Assembly: GCA_001567105.1 (NCBI GenBank)
Contig: LMZR01000017.1
Coordinates: forward strand, 27,587-91,586
Direction of reading: 5' to 3'
DNA: 64,000 nucleotides
Source: Chloroflexi bacterium OLB14
Lineage (GTDB): Bacteria; Chloroflexota; Anaerolineae; Anaerolineales; Villigracilaceae
Below, one piece after another: positions 16,812 through 25,634 of the stretch. Position 1 is the stretch's first letter. The number at the start of each line of letters is the position of its first letter. Under the pieces are notes generated by a model that saw only the letters and a program-made list of their open reading frames with translations, searched no databases and had not been told where the DNA came from. The position numbers and the translations under genes are program-made.

Positions 16812-18262
16812 ATGCCTCTTTTCACACCTGGACGTCGCTACCAACCGCCTTTTATGCCGTTCAAACGTCTGCCATTCAAAAAACGCCTGTTGACAAAAAT
16901 TGAACTCGCCATCAAAAGCCCATTGTTTGGATGTCGTATGTGCGGAAACTGCCTGCTCTCTAAAACAGCACTCATCTGCCCCATGGAATGCCCAAAAGGT
17001 TTGCGCAATGGACCATGTGGTGGTTCAACGCCAGAAAAATGCTATGTAGACGAATCTCGCCCATGTATTTGGTACAAAATTTATGATCGCGCTTTCAAAC
17101 TTGGTCGTGAAGCCCACTTGCTTGAAGTCCTTCCACCAATGGATTGGGACAAAGCTGGACATGATTCATGGAGTGAGATAGTTAGCCATGCAAAAGACAT
17201 GGGTATTAAAACTATCCTTTCGCATCTAAACTCGGGTGAAGTTGGTTCTGTTTCAGCAACTGTTGAATCTATCATACAGCCTATTCGCCAACCTGAATGG
17301 TGGCAAGGCGATTCTGAATATCATGCCCCTAAATATACTCAACCTATTTCTGAATTAGAAAAAAAACTCAAAGCAGGCGAATTTGTTGTCACCACTGAAA
17401 TTGTCCCTCCACTTTCTATCAACACAGATAAACTTAAAAGAAATATCAATTTACTTAAAAATTATGCCAGCGCATTAAACTTTACAGATAATGCTTCAGC
17501 AGTGCCAAGAATGTCTTCTATGGCTTGCTCAAAAATTAGCATTGACCTTGGCGCTGAACCCATCATGCAAATCAGCGCCAGAGATAAAACGCGCGTTGGC
17601 TTACAATCAGATGTGATTGGGGCTTCTGCTTTAGGTATTCGCAATTTCTTGTGCCTAACGGGCGACAGCATGATGATGTCACCTAACCCCAAAGGGCGGA
17701 TGGATATTGTAGATTTTGACTCAATTCAAATGTTATGGATCCTGCGGAGGCTAAGAGATGAAGCGAAATATCTCGATGGCAGAGAAATCAAAAACCCACC
17801 ACAGTATTTTCTCGGTGCGGCGGCTACTCCCTTTGCATCTAATATGAAATTTCAAGCTTTGCGCGAACAAAAGAAGGTGAATGCTGGAGCGCAATTTTTC
17901 CAAACCAATGTGGTCTTTGATGCCGATGATTTAGATAACTGGTTAAATGAAATGCTAAACGCAACATTTTAGATAAAGTTTATATTTTGGTTGGAATTTC
18001 TCCATTGAAAAGTTTCAAAATGGCAAAATACATGAATGAAAAAATACCTGGTGTGTTTGTGCCACAAAAAATTATGCAACGCATGGAAGTTGCAGACCAA
18101 AAAGGTAATGCCGAAGAAGAAGGGATTCACATTGCTTTAGAGCTAATTGAAAGAATCAAATCAAAGCAAGGTGTAAACGGCATTCATATTATGTCTGTAG
18201 GCTGGGAAGAATCGGTGCCAAGAATTATAGAAGAATCAGAGTTACTAGCAACGAACAACTAA
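16812..18262 (+). CDS. metF: Methylenetetrahydrofolate reductase, MetV-MetF fusion; one frame break
   Basis: Two fragments (16812-17972, 17987-18262) join into 483 residues if the A3 at 17950-17952 is read as A4, giving WLNENAKRNILDKVYILVGI. Residues ~35-85 carry a cysteine-rich MetV/'MTHFR C-terminal' motif: CRMCGNCLL, CPMECPKGLRNGPCGG. Residues ~175-480 are the TIM barrel of MetF, with TTEIVPP at strand 1 and LCLTGDS at the FAD-binding turn. It reduces 5,10-methylene- to 5-methyl-tetrahydrofolate; the MetV part is found in acetogen-type enzymes with ferredoxin-linked partners. A ribosome binding site AAGGAG precedes the ATG. Confidence 0.85.
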
Positions 18263-18913
18263 CTAAAAAGTTTTTTTACTAACTATTAGAGATTCTACAT
18301 CGCGAGAATAAAGATTATCTTTGAATATAAAGCCCATTCGCCGCAAATATGATTCGTGCTGAGCGTTCCCAGAATCTGAAATTAAACGTCGAATACCTTT
18401 ATGGTTAAAGAACACAGCACTCGCCTCGAATAAAAATCTACCTGCTCGAAAATCTCGATAGCCTGGAATAACAAAATCCAGAAAAATATGCGCTTCTTCA
18501 CCATCAGGCTTAACAATTAATACACCAGCTGGAACCATATTGCGCAGAACAAATACCACAAGTTGATCGCTTTTAGGTTTGAAAAGATACGTAGGGAAAA
18601 ATTTAAGAATATCTTGCCGATAAAATTCCAAAAAATTTTGTAAATAAGGGCTATCATGTGAAACTTCCATCAACTTGAAGCTATCTTTTTCTTGCCACAT
18701 CTGCCATAAGTTATAAAGGTTAACACATAAGATTAAGCTATTCAAAAAAGCAACAGGGAATGCCCCGATGAGTAATCCATACAGAATAAAAAATATTGCC
18801 CCAATCATATTGATAACCCGCAAACGCACTAGCGATTTCATCATCAAAGAAATTGCAACTAGTACAGAACCTGCATAACCAATTAATTCGTAAATAAAAG
18901 AAGATTCTGTCAT
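18263..18913 (-). CDS. YgjV-like membrane domain fused to a GNAT-like domain
   Basis: 216 residues. Residues 1-75 contain three membrane helices with the YgjV-family pattern (YAGSVLVAISLMMKSLVRLRVINMIGAIFFILYG). Residues ~95-205 resemble an N-acetyltransferase fold (VFVLRNMVPAGVLIV; GIRRLISDSGNAQHESYLRRMGF). This combination is known in several phyla but its role is not. Its stop codon abuts the end of the convergent MTHFR gene. Confidence 0.75.
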   Translation of the reverse strand: MTESSFIYELIGYAGSVLVAISLMMKSLVRLRVINMIGAIFFILYGLLIGAFPVAFLNSLILCVNLYNLWQMWQEKDSFKLMEVSHDSPYLQNFLEFYRQDILKFFPTYLFKPKSDQLVVFVLRNMVPAGVLIVKPDGEEAHIFLDFVIPGYRDFRAGRFLFEASAVFFNHKGIRRLISDSGNAQHESYLRRMGFIFKDNLYSRDVESLIVSKKTF

Positions 18914-18946
18914 CTTATAAAGTCCCTTTTCATTCGTTTATTCATT

Positions 18947-19240
18947 TCAAGATTTGCTTACCAACAAAACAATTCCATCTTCCCACTTCAATGTAGATGT
19001 AGGTGATTTCTGTTTGCGAACCTGCTCTGCCATATCTTTGACAATATCCATCCGCCGCCCAATAGCCCACGGATAAGCCTTATCCCACTCAGCATTAGTT
19101 TTCGGAAACCAAATCATGGCAACAGTATCTGCTCCGCCAAATTCCCAATAAAATTCATAAGTTTTTTTATTGAATAACCCACCTTCAATGTATTGAATTG
19201 TGCCAGAACGCCCCTTTTGTATAATTTTAATTTTTGCCAT
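18947..19240 (-). CDS. Small hypothetical protein
   Basis: 97 residues, soluble, no signal or membrane segment. It contains a run of aromatic residues (TYEFYWEFGGADTVAMIWFPK) and a basic helix (GRRMDIVKDMAEQVRKQKSP). It sits between the YgjV-like gene and the FAD dehydrogenase on the same strand. I recognise no family. Confidence 0.6.
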   Translation of the reverse strand: MAKIKIIQKGRSGTIQYIEGGLFNKKTYEFYWEFGGADTVAMIWFPKTNAEWDKAYPWAIGRRMDIVKDMAEQVRKQKSPTSTLKWEDGIVLLVSKS

Positions 19241-19265
19241 ATAAATGCTCCATTGGTTATATCTC

Positions 19266-22200
19266 TTAATTGTATCTAATAATTTTTATTTTATCCCTCA
19301 CCAACACCAGCGGATGTTTCGCCTCAACCCCTACCCCATCTCGAATTTGCATTAGGCAGGCTGCGCCACTTGAAACAATTTCTAAATTAATATTTTCTAT
19401 TCTATCTTTTAATCTGTTAAATATCTTCATCGAAAGTTCATAATGTTCTTTGTCAAAACCAAACGTGCCAGCCATGCCACAACAGCCCGCGTCACTCAAC
19501 ACAACCTCATAGCCTAACAAACGCAACAAATCAACAGTAGCAGTTGTCCCCAAGTTTGATGCGCGCTGATGACAATGTGGATGAAAAAATATTTTTTCTT
19601 CTTTCTTATTCAAATTCTCAAAAGTATCCCTTAATTCCCCTAATTTGGCTACGCGCAACAAAAATTCATCCACCATAAAAACATGCTTTGAAATGGATTC
19701 AATCTCTGCTTTTCGATGTGGCAACAAAGCGACATATTCATCTTTGAGGCAATACACCTCAGGCGGTTCGCATCCGACTATGTTTATAGTTGATTCTGTT
19801 GCCAAACTTTTTATCTCATCCAAAATTTTTTCTGCATGGCTTTTGGCTTGGTCAATGAATCCCTTTGAAAGAAACGAAGCCCCTGCCCCAATCAGTGATA
19901 ACTGCTTCACTTCATAGCCAAGATGATTCAAAATCTCAATAGCAGATTCTTTAACTTCTGGCTCAATATATTCCGAAAACACATCAGATAAAAATAAAAC
20001 AACTCTTTTCTCCGCGCCCTCCGCGTCTCCGCGGTGAATCATTTTTACTTTTTGATAAATAAAGGCAGTTGTCTTTGCTCTGCAATTCCAAAAATTTTTG
20101 AAATTATTTTTTTAGACCAATTCATTTTCATTAACCAATTTGCTATTGGCGCAATTGGACTTAGCCACTTTGCAACGACATGAAAATATGCAAACAGATA
20201 ATCACGCAACGGTCTGCGATGTGACTTGTAATAATGATTCATAAATTCATATTTAAGCCTGGGCATATCCACCCCGCTGGGGCATTCACTCGTGCAACCT
20301 TTACAAGCCAAACATAAATCAAGTGATTTGAATGTTGCTTCCTCCAATTCAGACGATGGACGATGGACGATAGACCATTCACCTCCAACCATCTTCTGCT
20401 TACTGCTTACTGATAACTGCCTTCTGTTTACTGCTTTCTGCTCACTTTCCACTTTCCACTTTCCACTGATTATTGCTCTTAAAAGATTCGCCCTGCCCCT
20501 CGTACTCAAGCCCTCATCCCCACTCGCCTGAAATGACGGACACATTACACCAGTAGATTTTCTACACACGCCTTGACCATTACACATTTCAATCGCGCCA
20601 GCCAATCCATGCTCATGTTCAAAATGCAAAGCAGAATCCCAAACTTGCACTTGATAATTTTCGCCATATCGTAAATTCAAATCCATCGGTGGTGCATCAA
20701 ATAATTTTTTCGGATTCAAAATATTATCTGGGTCAGCGGCATGTTTTAACTTCCGCATTGCATCGGTGATTTCTTTTCCGTAAGTTCGTTCAATAAATTC
20801 ACCAGAGACAATGCCGTCACCATGCTCACTACTCATTGAACCATCAAGTTTCATCACCAGCGAAAAAACTTCTTCAACGATATTTCGCATTTGCTTCACG
20901 CCTTCGCCACGAGTCAAATCTAATACGGGGCGAATGTGCAAACAGCCACCCGAAGCGTGGGCATATATTCCCGCATAAGTTTTATGCTCATGCAAAATCT
21001 TTTGCACCTCACGCACAAACTCGCCAAGCCTTTCAACAGGAATTGCACAATCTTCAATGAATGCAATGGGGCGCGCATTTTGCAGACGCGAATCTAAAAT
21101 CCCTAATCCTAATTTGCGGATATTCCAGATTCGATTTTGTTCTTCATTTGATTCCGCAATTGTTACTAATTTTGCGTTGGTCGAGTAGCCCGAAGCGCGA
21201 TGCACTGAGTTTATCGAAGTGTTTTTTGCTGAGGGCGTATCGAGACCACGAACCGCTTCTTTCAGCGCCGATACTTGGTCGCCGCTAAATTCAACCACCA
21301 ACACCGCCTCAGGGTTTCCCACCATCCAACCCATTTGACTCGCCACAGCAGGCACACTTCTTGCCAATTGCAAAATCATCTGTGGAATTAATTCAATAGC
21401 ACTGGGATTAAATTCTAAAAGTCGAGACACATCATCACAAGCAGATTCGATGCTTTGATATTGCAAAACGCCCAAAATAGTATGCTTTGGTTTGGGAACA
21501 AGATTTACTTTCATCTTGCGGGTAACTGCTAAAGTTCCTTCACTGCCTGCCAGTAAAGGTGCAAGGTTCAAAGTTGAAGGTTTCAGGTTTGGATATTCAC
21601 CAATCCATTGTGGAGGTTTGGATGGTGAAAAAGGTAAAAGATAATTCAATCTGTATCCCGCCGAATTACGCCATGATTTTGGATAATTTTGTTTTATTGA
21701 TTCGGCATAATTTTCTCGAACTTCATTAGCGACAGACAAGATATTCGATAATCGAGTATTCGAATATCGAATATCGAATATCGAATTATCAAACTTCGCA
21801 ATGCTTCCATCTGAAAGAATCACTTCCGCATCTAATAAATGATCCGCGCTCATGCCATATAAAATAGAATGTGCGCCTGTGGCATTGTTGCCAATTACAC
21901 CGCCCATTGTGGCGCGTTCTGCCGAAGCAGGGTCTGGACCAAACATCAAGCCATGTTTTGCAACAGCACGATTCAAATCTGCAAGCACAACACCAGATTC
22001 AACAATTGCATAATGTTCTTGGGGATTAATTTCAAGAATAGCATTGAGATGTTTTGAGCAATCTAAAATTAACGCTTCACCAATGGCTTGACCACCCAAT
22101 GATGAACCAGAACCACGCGGCAATATTGGAATTTTATATTTTGAAGCAAACTCAACTGCGGATTGTAAATCATCTTGCGTTTTTGGAATCGCTACGCCTA

Positions 22201-22321
22201 ATGGTTCAATTTGATACATCGAAGCATCAGTGGAGTATAAAACTTTGGAAGCAGTATCAAGCCGAAGGTCACCAGTGAAGCGTTTTTTTAGATGATAAGC
22301 AACTTCAGATAAGATGGTCAT
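19266..22321 (-). CDS. FAD-linked oxidase with Fe-S and CCG domains (D-lactate/glycolate dehydrogenase type), one frame break
   Basis: Two fragments (22321-20045 and 20042-19266) give 1018 residues if the T5 at 20049-20053 is T6. Residues 1-220 are a PCMH FAD-binding domain (ILPRGSGSSLGGQAIGEAL, MGGVIGNNATGAHS); ~250-530 the FAD-oxidase C-terminal domain ending SSEHGDGIVSGE; ~550-690 two ferredoxin motifs (CNGQGVCRKSTGVMCP, CLACKGCTSECPSGVDM); ~770-1018 the CCG domain (HPHCHQRA, DAGCCGMAGTFGFD). This is the YdiJ/GlpC-fused layout that oxidises 2-hydroxy acids. The gene carries at least five dispersed repeats in frame (see repeats). It overlaps the upstream gene by 17 bp. Confidence 0.85.
20010..20041 (-). 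repeat. CACAGAG-type repeat at the linker between FAD/Fe-S and CCG domains
   Basis: On the minus strand a GC-rich 'acgcgga-gggcgcgga' variant of the CACAGAG family encodes IHRGDAEGAEKR, just where the domain linker is expected. Confidence 0.6.
20352..20467. repeat. Two heptamer arrays inside the FAD dehydrogenase gene
   Basis: 20398-20467 is ten successive 7-bp units (TTCCACT, GCTCACT, GCTTACT types); 20352-20379 is four units of GACGATG type. Both are translated in frame into a Lys/Gln/Ser-rich loop just before the second Fe-S motif. Confidence 0.8.
21178..21248. repeat. GGTCTCGATACG/CTACTCGACC palindromic repeat inside a gene
   Basis: The element ends GGTCGAGTAG and GTATCGAGACC match the copies at 54729-54809 and 55932-56053. 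It is translated in frame and adds about 23 residues including SAKNTSINSVHRASGYST. Confidence 0.75.
21565..21592. repeat. Four-unit heptamer array (GGTTCAA type) inside a gene
   Basis: GGTTCAA, AGTTGAA, GGTTTCA and GGTTTGG follow each other; translated on the minus strand as part of NLKPSTLNLAPL. Confidence 0.55.
21740..21790. repeat. CGAATAT heptamer array inside a gene
   Basis: Three perfect CGAATAT units plus diverged ones; translated as FDNSIFDIRYSNTRLSNI on the minus strand. Confidence 0.65.
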
Positions 22322-23669
22322 GATTAAGCATCAAATTAACAGAAAGAATGGATTTAATCCAAGAATAAATCAAAAAGGTAAAGAGAATCAAATTAGCAAA
22401 TGTCATAATGCGGATTATTAAATAACTATTACCACGAATATCTCCAGTAAGATAGCCCCTTAAATACATTCCATATGCAATTGCAAACGGGATTAACCAA
22501 AATAATAATTTGGCGGTAATATTTTTGGAGTTTCTCATTAGCCCCAAGCAGGATATGATGGCATAAGGATAAAAATGATAAAGATATCTTTCATGTGTGC
22601 CAGTGAGCATAAGGTTGAAACTTAAATTAATAAGTGAAAGATAAAAGATAGCAGACGCGATTTGATCAGTATTGAAACCAACTTGGCTTTGATGGTTTTT
22701 ATGCAGTAAATCTTTTATAAACAGTACAAATAGAATGATGTTAAAAAGAATAAATAAGCCAATACCAACGCTATAAGGTGAGATAAAATCAATTATAGTA
22801 TTACCAAGATGGAGCGGGGCTTTTGATGAGGTGGAAAAATCGTTTACAAAAAATACCCATATATTTAAGCCGAGAGAAGAAATAATATTTCCATGCTGGC
22901 TTCCTGTAAGGAGAATATATTGTAAGTGCGAGAAATAAGGATCTTTTATCTTTAATATTAAATCAAGAAAAATAATAGGAAGGCAAAAGAACAGTAAGAC
23001 AGTAAAAAAAGAAGTGAGTATTTTTTTTATTCGAGGCGAATACAGTACAATATTAACAAATAGAATTGCAAGCAAGCCCACAACGCTAAAATAGATAAGT
23101 TGTTTTGTTAAAACAAGTAATGCCAACAAAAATCCTGCAAATGACAGGGCTACATAATAATGCCAACTTGTTTTAGGTTTTGCGTTAAACCAAATTAAAA
23201 AGTTAAGAAATATTAAAACCAAAAACTGATTAATACCATCTATTTGCCCCCATACTGATGAGCCAATCCATGAGGAAGGTAACAAACCTATAATGCCAGC
23301 CCACAACGGCGAATTTTTAACTTGCAGGTTTCGCAATATAAGCCAAATCAGAAGAACATTTATTGCATCTACAATGGCAAGATAGCTACGAAAGTAATTA
23401 GCAATTTGTTTATGGCTAACAATGCTACTGACGACATTAATCACTCCACCAGAGACAAGTGTGCCAAAGAATGGATAATTGCATCTTTCGCAATTCAAAT
23501 AGATATTCCGCCAGTTAACACCCCAAGCTTGTGACCAACGCCAGAAGTCATCCACGTCACTGGTATGGTAAAACTTTGGAAAAAATCGAATTACAAAAAA
23601 AGGGAGAAATAATGCAAAAAGCAAAACACTCCATTGAATCAAAACTTTATAATTGTAATTAAATTTCAT
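22305..23669 (-). CDS. GT-C type membrane glycosyltransferase (mannosyltransferase-like)
   Basis: 454 residues with ten to twelve membrane helices. After the first helix lies HTSDVDDFWRWSQAWGVNW, whose Asp residues fit the catalytic first loop of GT-C enzymes that use polyprenyl-phosphate sugars. The stretch SSVWGQIDGINQFLVL is typical of the PIG-M/GT87-like mannosyltransferase group. It overlaps the FAD dehydrogenase start by 17 bp. The acceptor and sugar are unknown; a cell-envelope glycan or glycolipid is likely. Confidence 0.75.
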   Translation of the reverse strand: MKFNYNYKVLIQWSVLLFALFLPFFVIRFFPKFYHTSDVDDFWRWSQAWGVNWRNIYLNCERCNYPFFGTLVSGGVINVVSSIVSHKQIANYFRSYLAIVDAINVLLIWLILRNLQVKNSPLWAGIIGLLPSSWIGSSVWGQIDGINQFLVLIFLNFLIWFNAKPKTSWHYYVALSFAGFLLALLVLTKQLIYFSVVGLLAILFVNIVLYSPRIKKILTSFFTVLLFFCLPIIFLDLILKIKDPYFSHLQYILLTGSQHGNIISSLGLNIWVFFVNDFSTSSKAPLHLGNTIIDFISPYSVGIGLFILFNIILFVLFIKDLLHKNHQSQVGFNTDQIASAIFYLSLINLSFNLMLTGTHERYLYHFYPYAIISCLGLMRNSKNITAKLLFWLIPFAIAYGMYLRGYLTGDIRGNSYLIIRIMTFANLILFTFLIYSWIKSILSVNLMLNHDHLI

Positions 23670-23679
23670 TTAATGTCTT

Positions 23680-24831
23680 TTAATATCTTCCAAATTCTTC
23701 AACAGCATCTACCATTGCAAGAATATTTTCAGGCGGGACATCAGGCATGATGGTATGAACGGAAGAAAGTATATAACCGCCATCTTTACCAAGCGATTCA
23801 ATAATGCGCTTCACTTCTAAGCGAACCTCTTCAGGGGTGCCAAAAGGAAGAATGCGATGTGTGTCTATCGCGCCGCAAAAAATAAGGCTTTTTCCAAATT
23901 GTTTTTTCAATTCAACGAGGTTAGACATTTTGCCCGCTGAGGTTTGAATGGGGTTAAGAATATCAATGCCCATTTCTACAAAGTCGGGCAATAGGTCAAA
24001 AACATCGCCATCAGTATGAAATAATACTTTGGCTTTGGTATGAGATTTTATAAATGAAATGTAATCTGCATGAATGGGCTTAATGCGCTGACGATACATT
24101 TTCGGCGAAAGCATGAGGCTGGTTTGCATACCAAGATCATCACCTATTTTTATGATGTCAATCATATCGCCACATTCGCGCAGGAAATGCCCCATAAGTG
24201 TTTTACATAACTCTGCAATTTTTCCAACCAATGCTACGGCAAACTCGGGGTGTTTACCGAGATTGAAAAAAAATCTATCCATGCGTTGCATAGCATAAGC
24301 GCGTTCTAATGGGAATGCCAACCATGGCGTAGCAAGGACTGCAAATTGATTCTCTTTTTTTAATTTCTCAAGCTCAGCATGGACATGCTCAACACGTGTT
24401 GGGTCGTTCATATCGGGCCAGGGATATTTTTCAAGGTCATCTATGGAATGAGTTTCTGCTAAAGGGTGAACAAATGGAAACCATGTGCCTGGATCACCTT
24501 CCACCGAGCCAACGCCCCATGAGTTGAAATATGTTGAACCTTTTTCGCGCTTGGCGTTCATTTCACGGATGTGCAAAGGTTCACGGTCATAGATTCCGCG
24601 AAAGTCGCTGTGCAACCTTTCGAGAACAGGCTCATCAATAAGTGCCGTGCCAAGTTCTTCCCAGTCGTATAAATATTTTTCAGGTGCCTCAAAGTTGAGG
24701 TATTTTTTTAAGTTGCGATAAGCAGGCATTGAAATCCCAGTTGCGTTACTTGGTCCAATGCAAATTGGGACGCGGTCTGGAATTTCATGATTTAGAACTG
24801 CTAAGACACGATCACGTGAGGTGAGAGACAT
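23680..24831 (-). CDS. Uroporphyrinogen decarboxylase (URO-D) family protein, probable methyltransferase
   Basis: 383 residues. It opens with LTSRDRVLAVLNHEIPDRVPICIG, the usual start of the non-haem URO-D branch (MtaA/CmuA-like), and contains GDMIDIIKIGDDLGMQTSLMLSP and KVLFHTDGDVFDLLPDFVEMGIDILNPIQ, where Asp/His/Cys ligands bind zinc or substrate. The end ILSSVHTIMPDVPPENILAMVDAV is also typical. Biosynthetic HemE has a different N-terminus. These proteins usually move methyl groups between corrinoid and thiol; no corrinoid protein is adjacent, so the substrate stays open. Four bp separate it from gpmA. Confidence 0.8.
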   Translation of the reverse strand: MSLTSRDRVLAVLNHEIPDRVPICIGPSNATGISMPAYRNLKKYLNFEAPEKYLYDWEELGTALIDEPVLERLHSDFRGIYDREPLHIREMNAKREKGSTYFNSWGVGSVEGDPGTWFPFVHPLAETHSIDDLEKYPWPDMNDPTRVEHVHAELEKLKKENQFAVLATPWLAFPLERAYAMQRMDRFFFNLGKHPEFAVALVGKIAELCKTLMGHFLRECGDMIDIIKIGDDLGMQTSLMLSPKMYRQRIKPIHADYISFIKSHTKAKVLFHTDGDVFDLLPDFVEMGIDILNPIQTSAGKMSNLVELKKQFGKSLIFCGAIDTHRILPFGTPEEVRLEVKRIIESLGKDGGYILSSVHTIMPDVPPENILAMVDAVEEFGRY

Positions 24832-24834
24832 AAT

Positions 24835-25581
24835 CTACTTCGTCTTTCCTTGATTGGCTACCGCCGCCGCTTTCTTGGCGGCTTCTTCTGCATCACCGAG
24901 GTAATAATGTTTTATCGGCTTCAAGTCTTGATCTAATTCATATACCAACGGCAAGCCTGTGGGGATGTTTAATTCTGTAATTTCGTTTTCAGAAACATTA
25001 TCCAAATATTTGACTAAGGCGCGAATTGAATTTCCGTGAGCGACAAGCAAAACTCGTTTGCCAGATTTGATTTCAGCAACCAAAGTCGAATTCCAAAATG
25101 GCAGTACGCGCTCGAGGGTAGTTTTAAGTGATTCGGTAGCAGGCAGTTGTTCGGGAGTCAATGAAGCGTATCGTCTATCAAATTTTGGATGACGTTCATC
25201 AGTCAATTCCAATGCAGGCGGTGGCACATCATAACTTCGTCTCCAAATTTTTACTTGCGCCTCACCAAACTTTTCTGCCATTTCAGTTTTGTTCAAACCT
25301 TGCAATGAACCATAATGACGTTCGTTCAATTGCCATGCGCGAATTACAGGAAGCCAATTTAAATCCATCACATCTTGAATAATGCCAAGTGTTTTGATGG
25401 CGCGCTTCAAAACAGAAGTATATGCAACATCAAAATCATAACCGCCATCTTTTAAAAGTTTTCCCGCTTCGCTGGCTTCGGCTTTGCCAAGTTCGGTTAA
25501 ATCAACATCCGTCCAACCTGTAAAGCGATTTTCTAAATTCCATGTGCTTTGTCCGTGACGCACTAAAACAAGTTTATACAT
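24835..25581 (-). CDS. gpmA: 2,3-bisphosphoglycerate-dependent phosphoglycerate mutase
   Basis: 248 residues from the ATG at 25581, which has AGGAG 7 nt upstream; the open frame beginning at 25620 lies in the divergent promoter. The histidine phosphatase signature [10 protein letters not shown] (catalytic His9), [28 protein letters not shown] and [10 protein letters not shown] are all present. It interconverts 3- and 2-phosphoglycerate in glycolysis. The Ala/Lys-rich tail [17 protein letters not shown] is longer than usual. Confidence 0.95.
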   Translation of the reverse strand: MYKLVLVRHGQSTWNLENRFTGWTDVDLTELGKAEASEAGKLLKDGGYDFDVAYTSVLKRAIKTLGIIQDVMDLNWLPVIRAWQLNERHYGSLQGLNKTEMAEKFGEAQVKIWRRSYDVPPPALELTDERHPKFDRRYASLTPEQLPATESLKTTLERVLPFWNSTLVAEIKSGKRVLLVAHGNSIRALVKYLDNVSENEITELNIPTGLPLVYELDQDLKPIKHYYLGDAEEAAKKAAAVANQGKTK

Positions 25582-25622
25582 GATTGCTCCTGTTATGTTT
25601 TTCAAATTATACAGCCTCATAG

Positions 25623-25634
25623 TAAAATCATGCT
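25623..25634 (+). promoter_or_regulatory. -10 box placed for a leaderless mutS mRNA
   Basis: TAAAAT at 25623-25628 ends 6 nt before the mutS ATG at 25635; no ribosome binding site is present. Confidence 0.45.
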
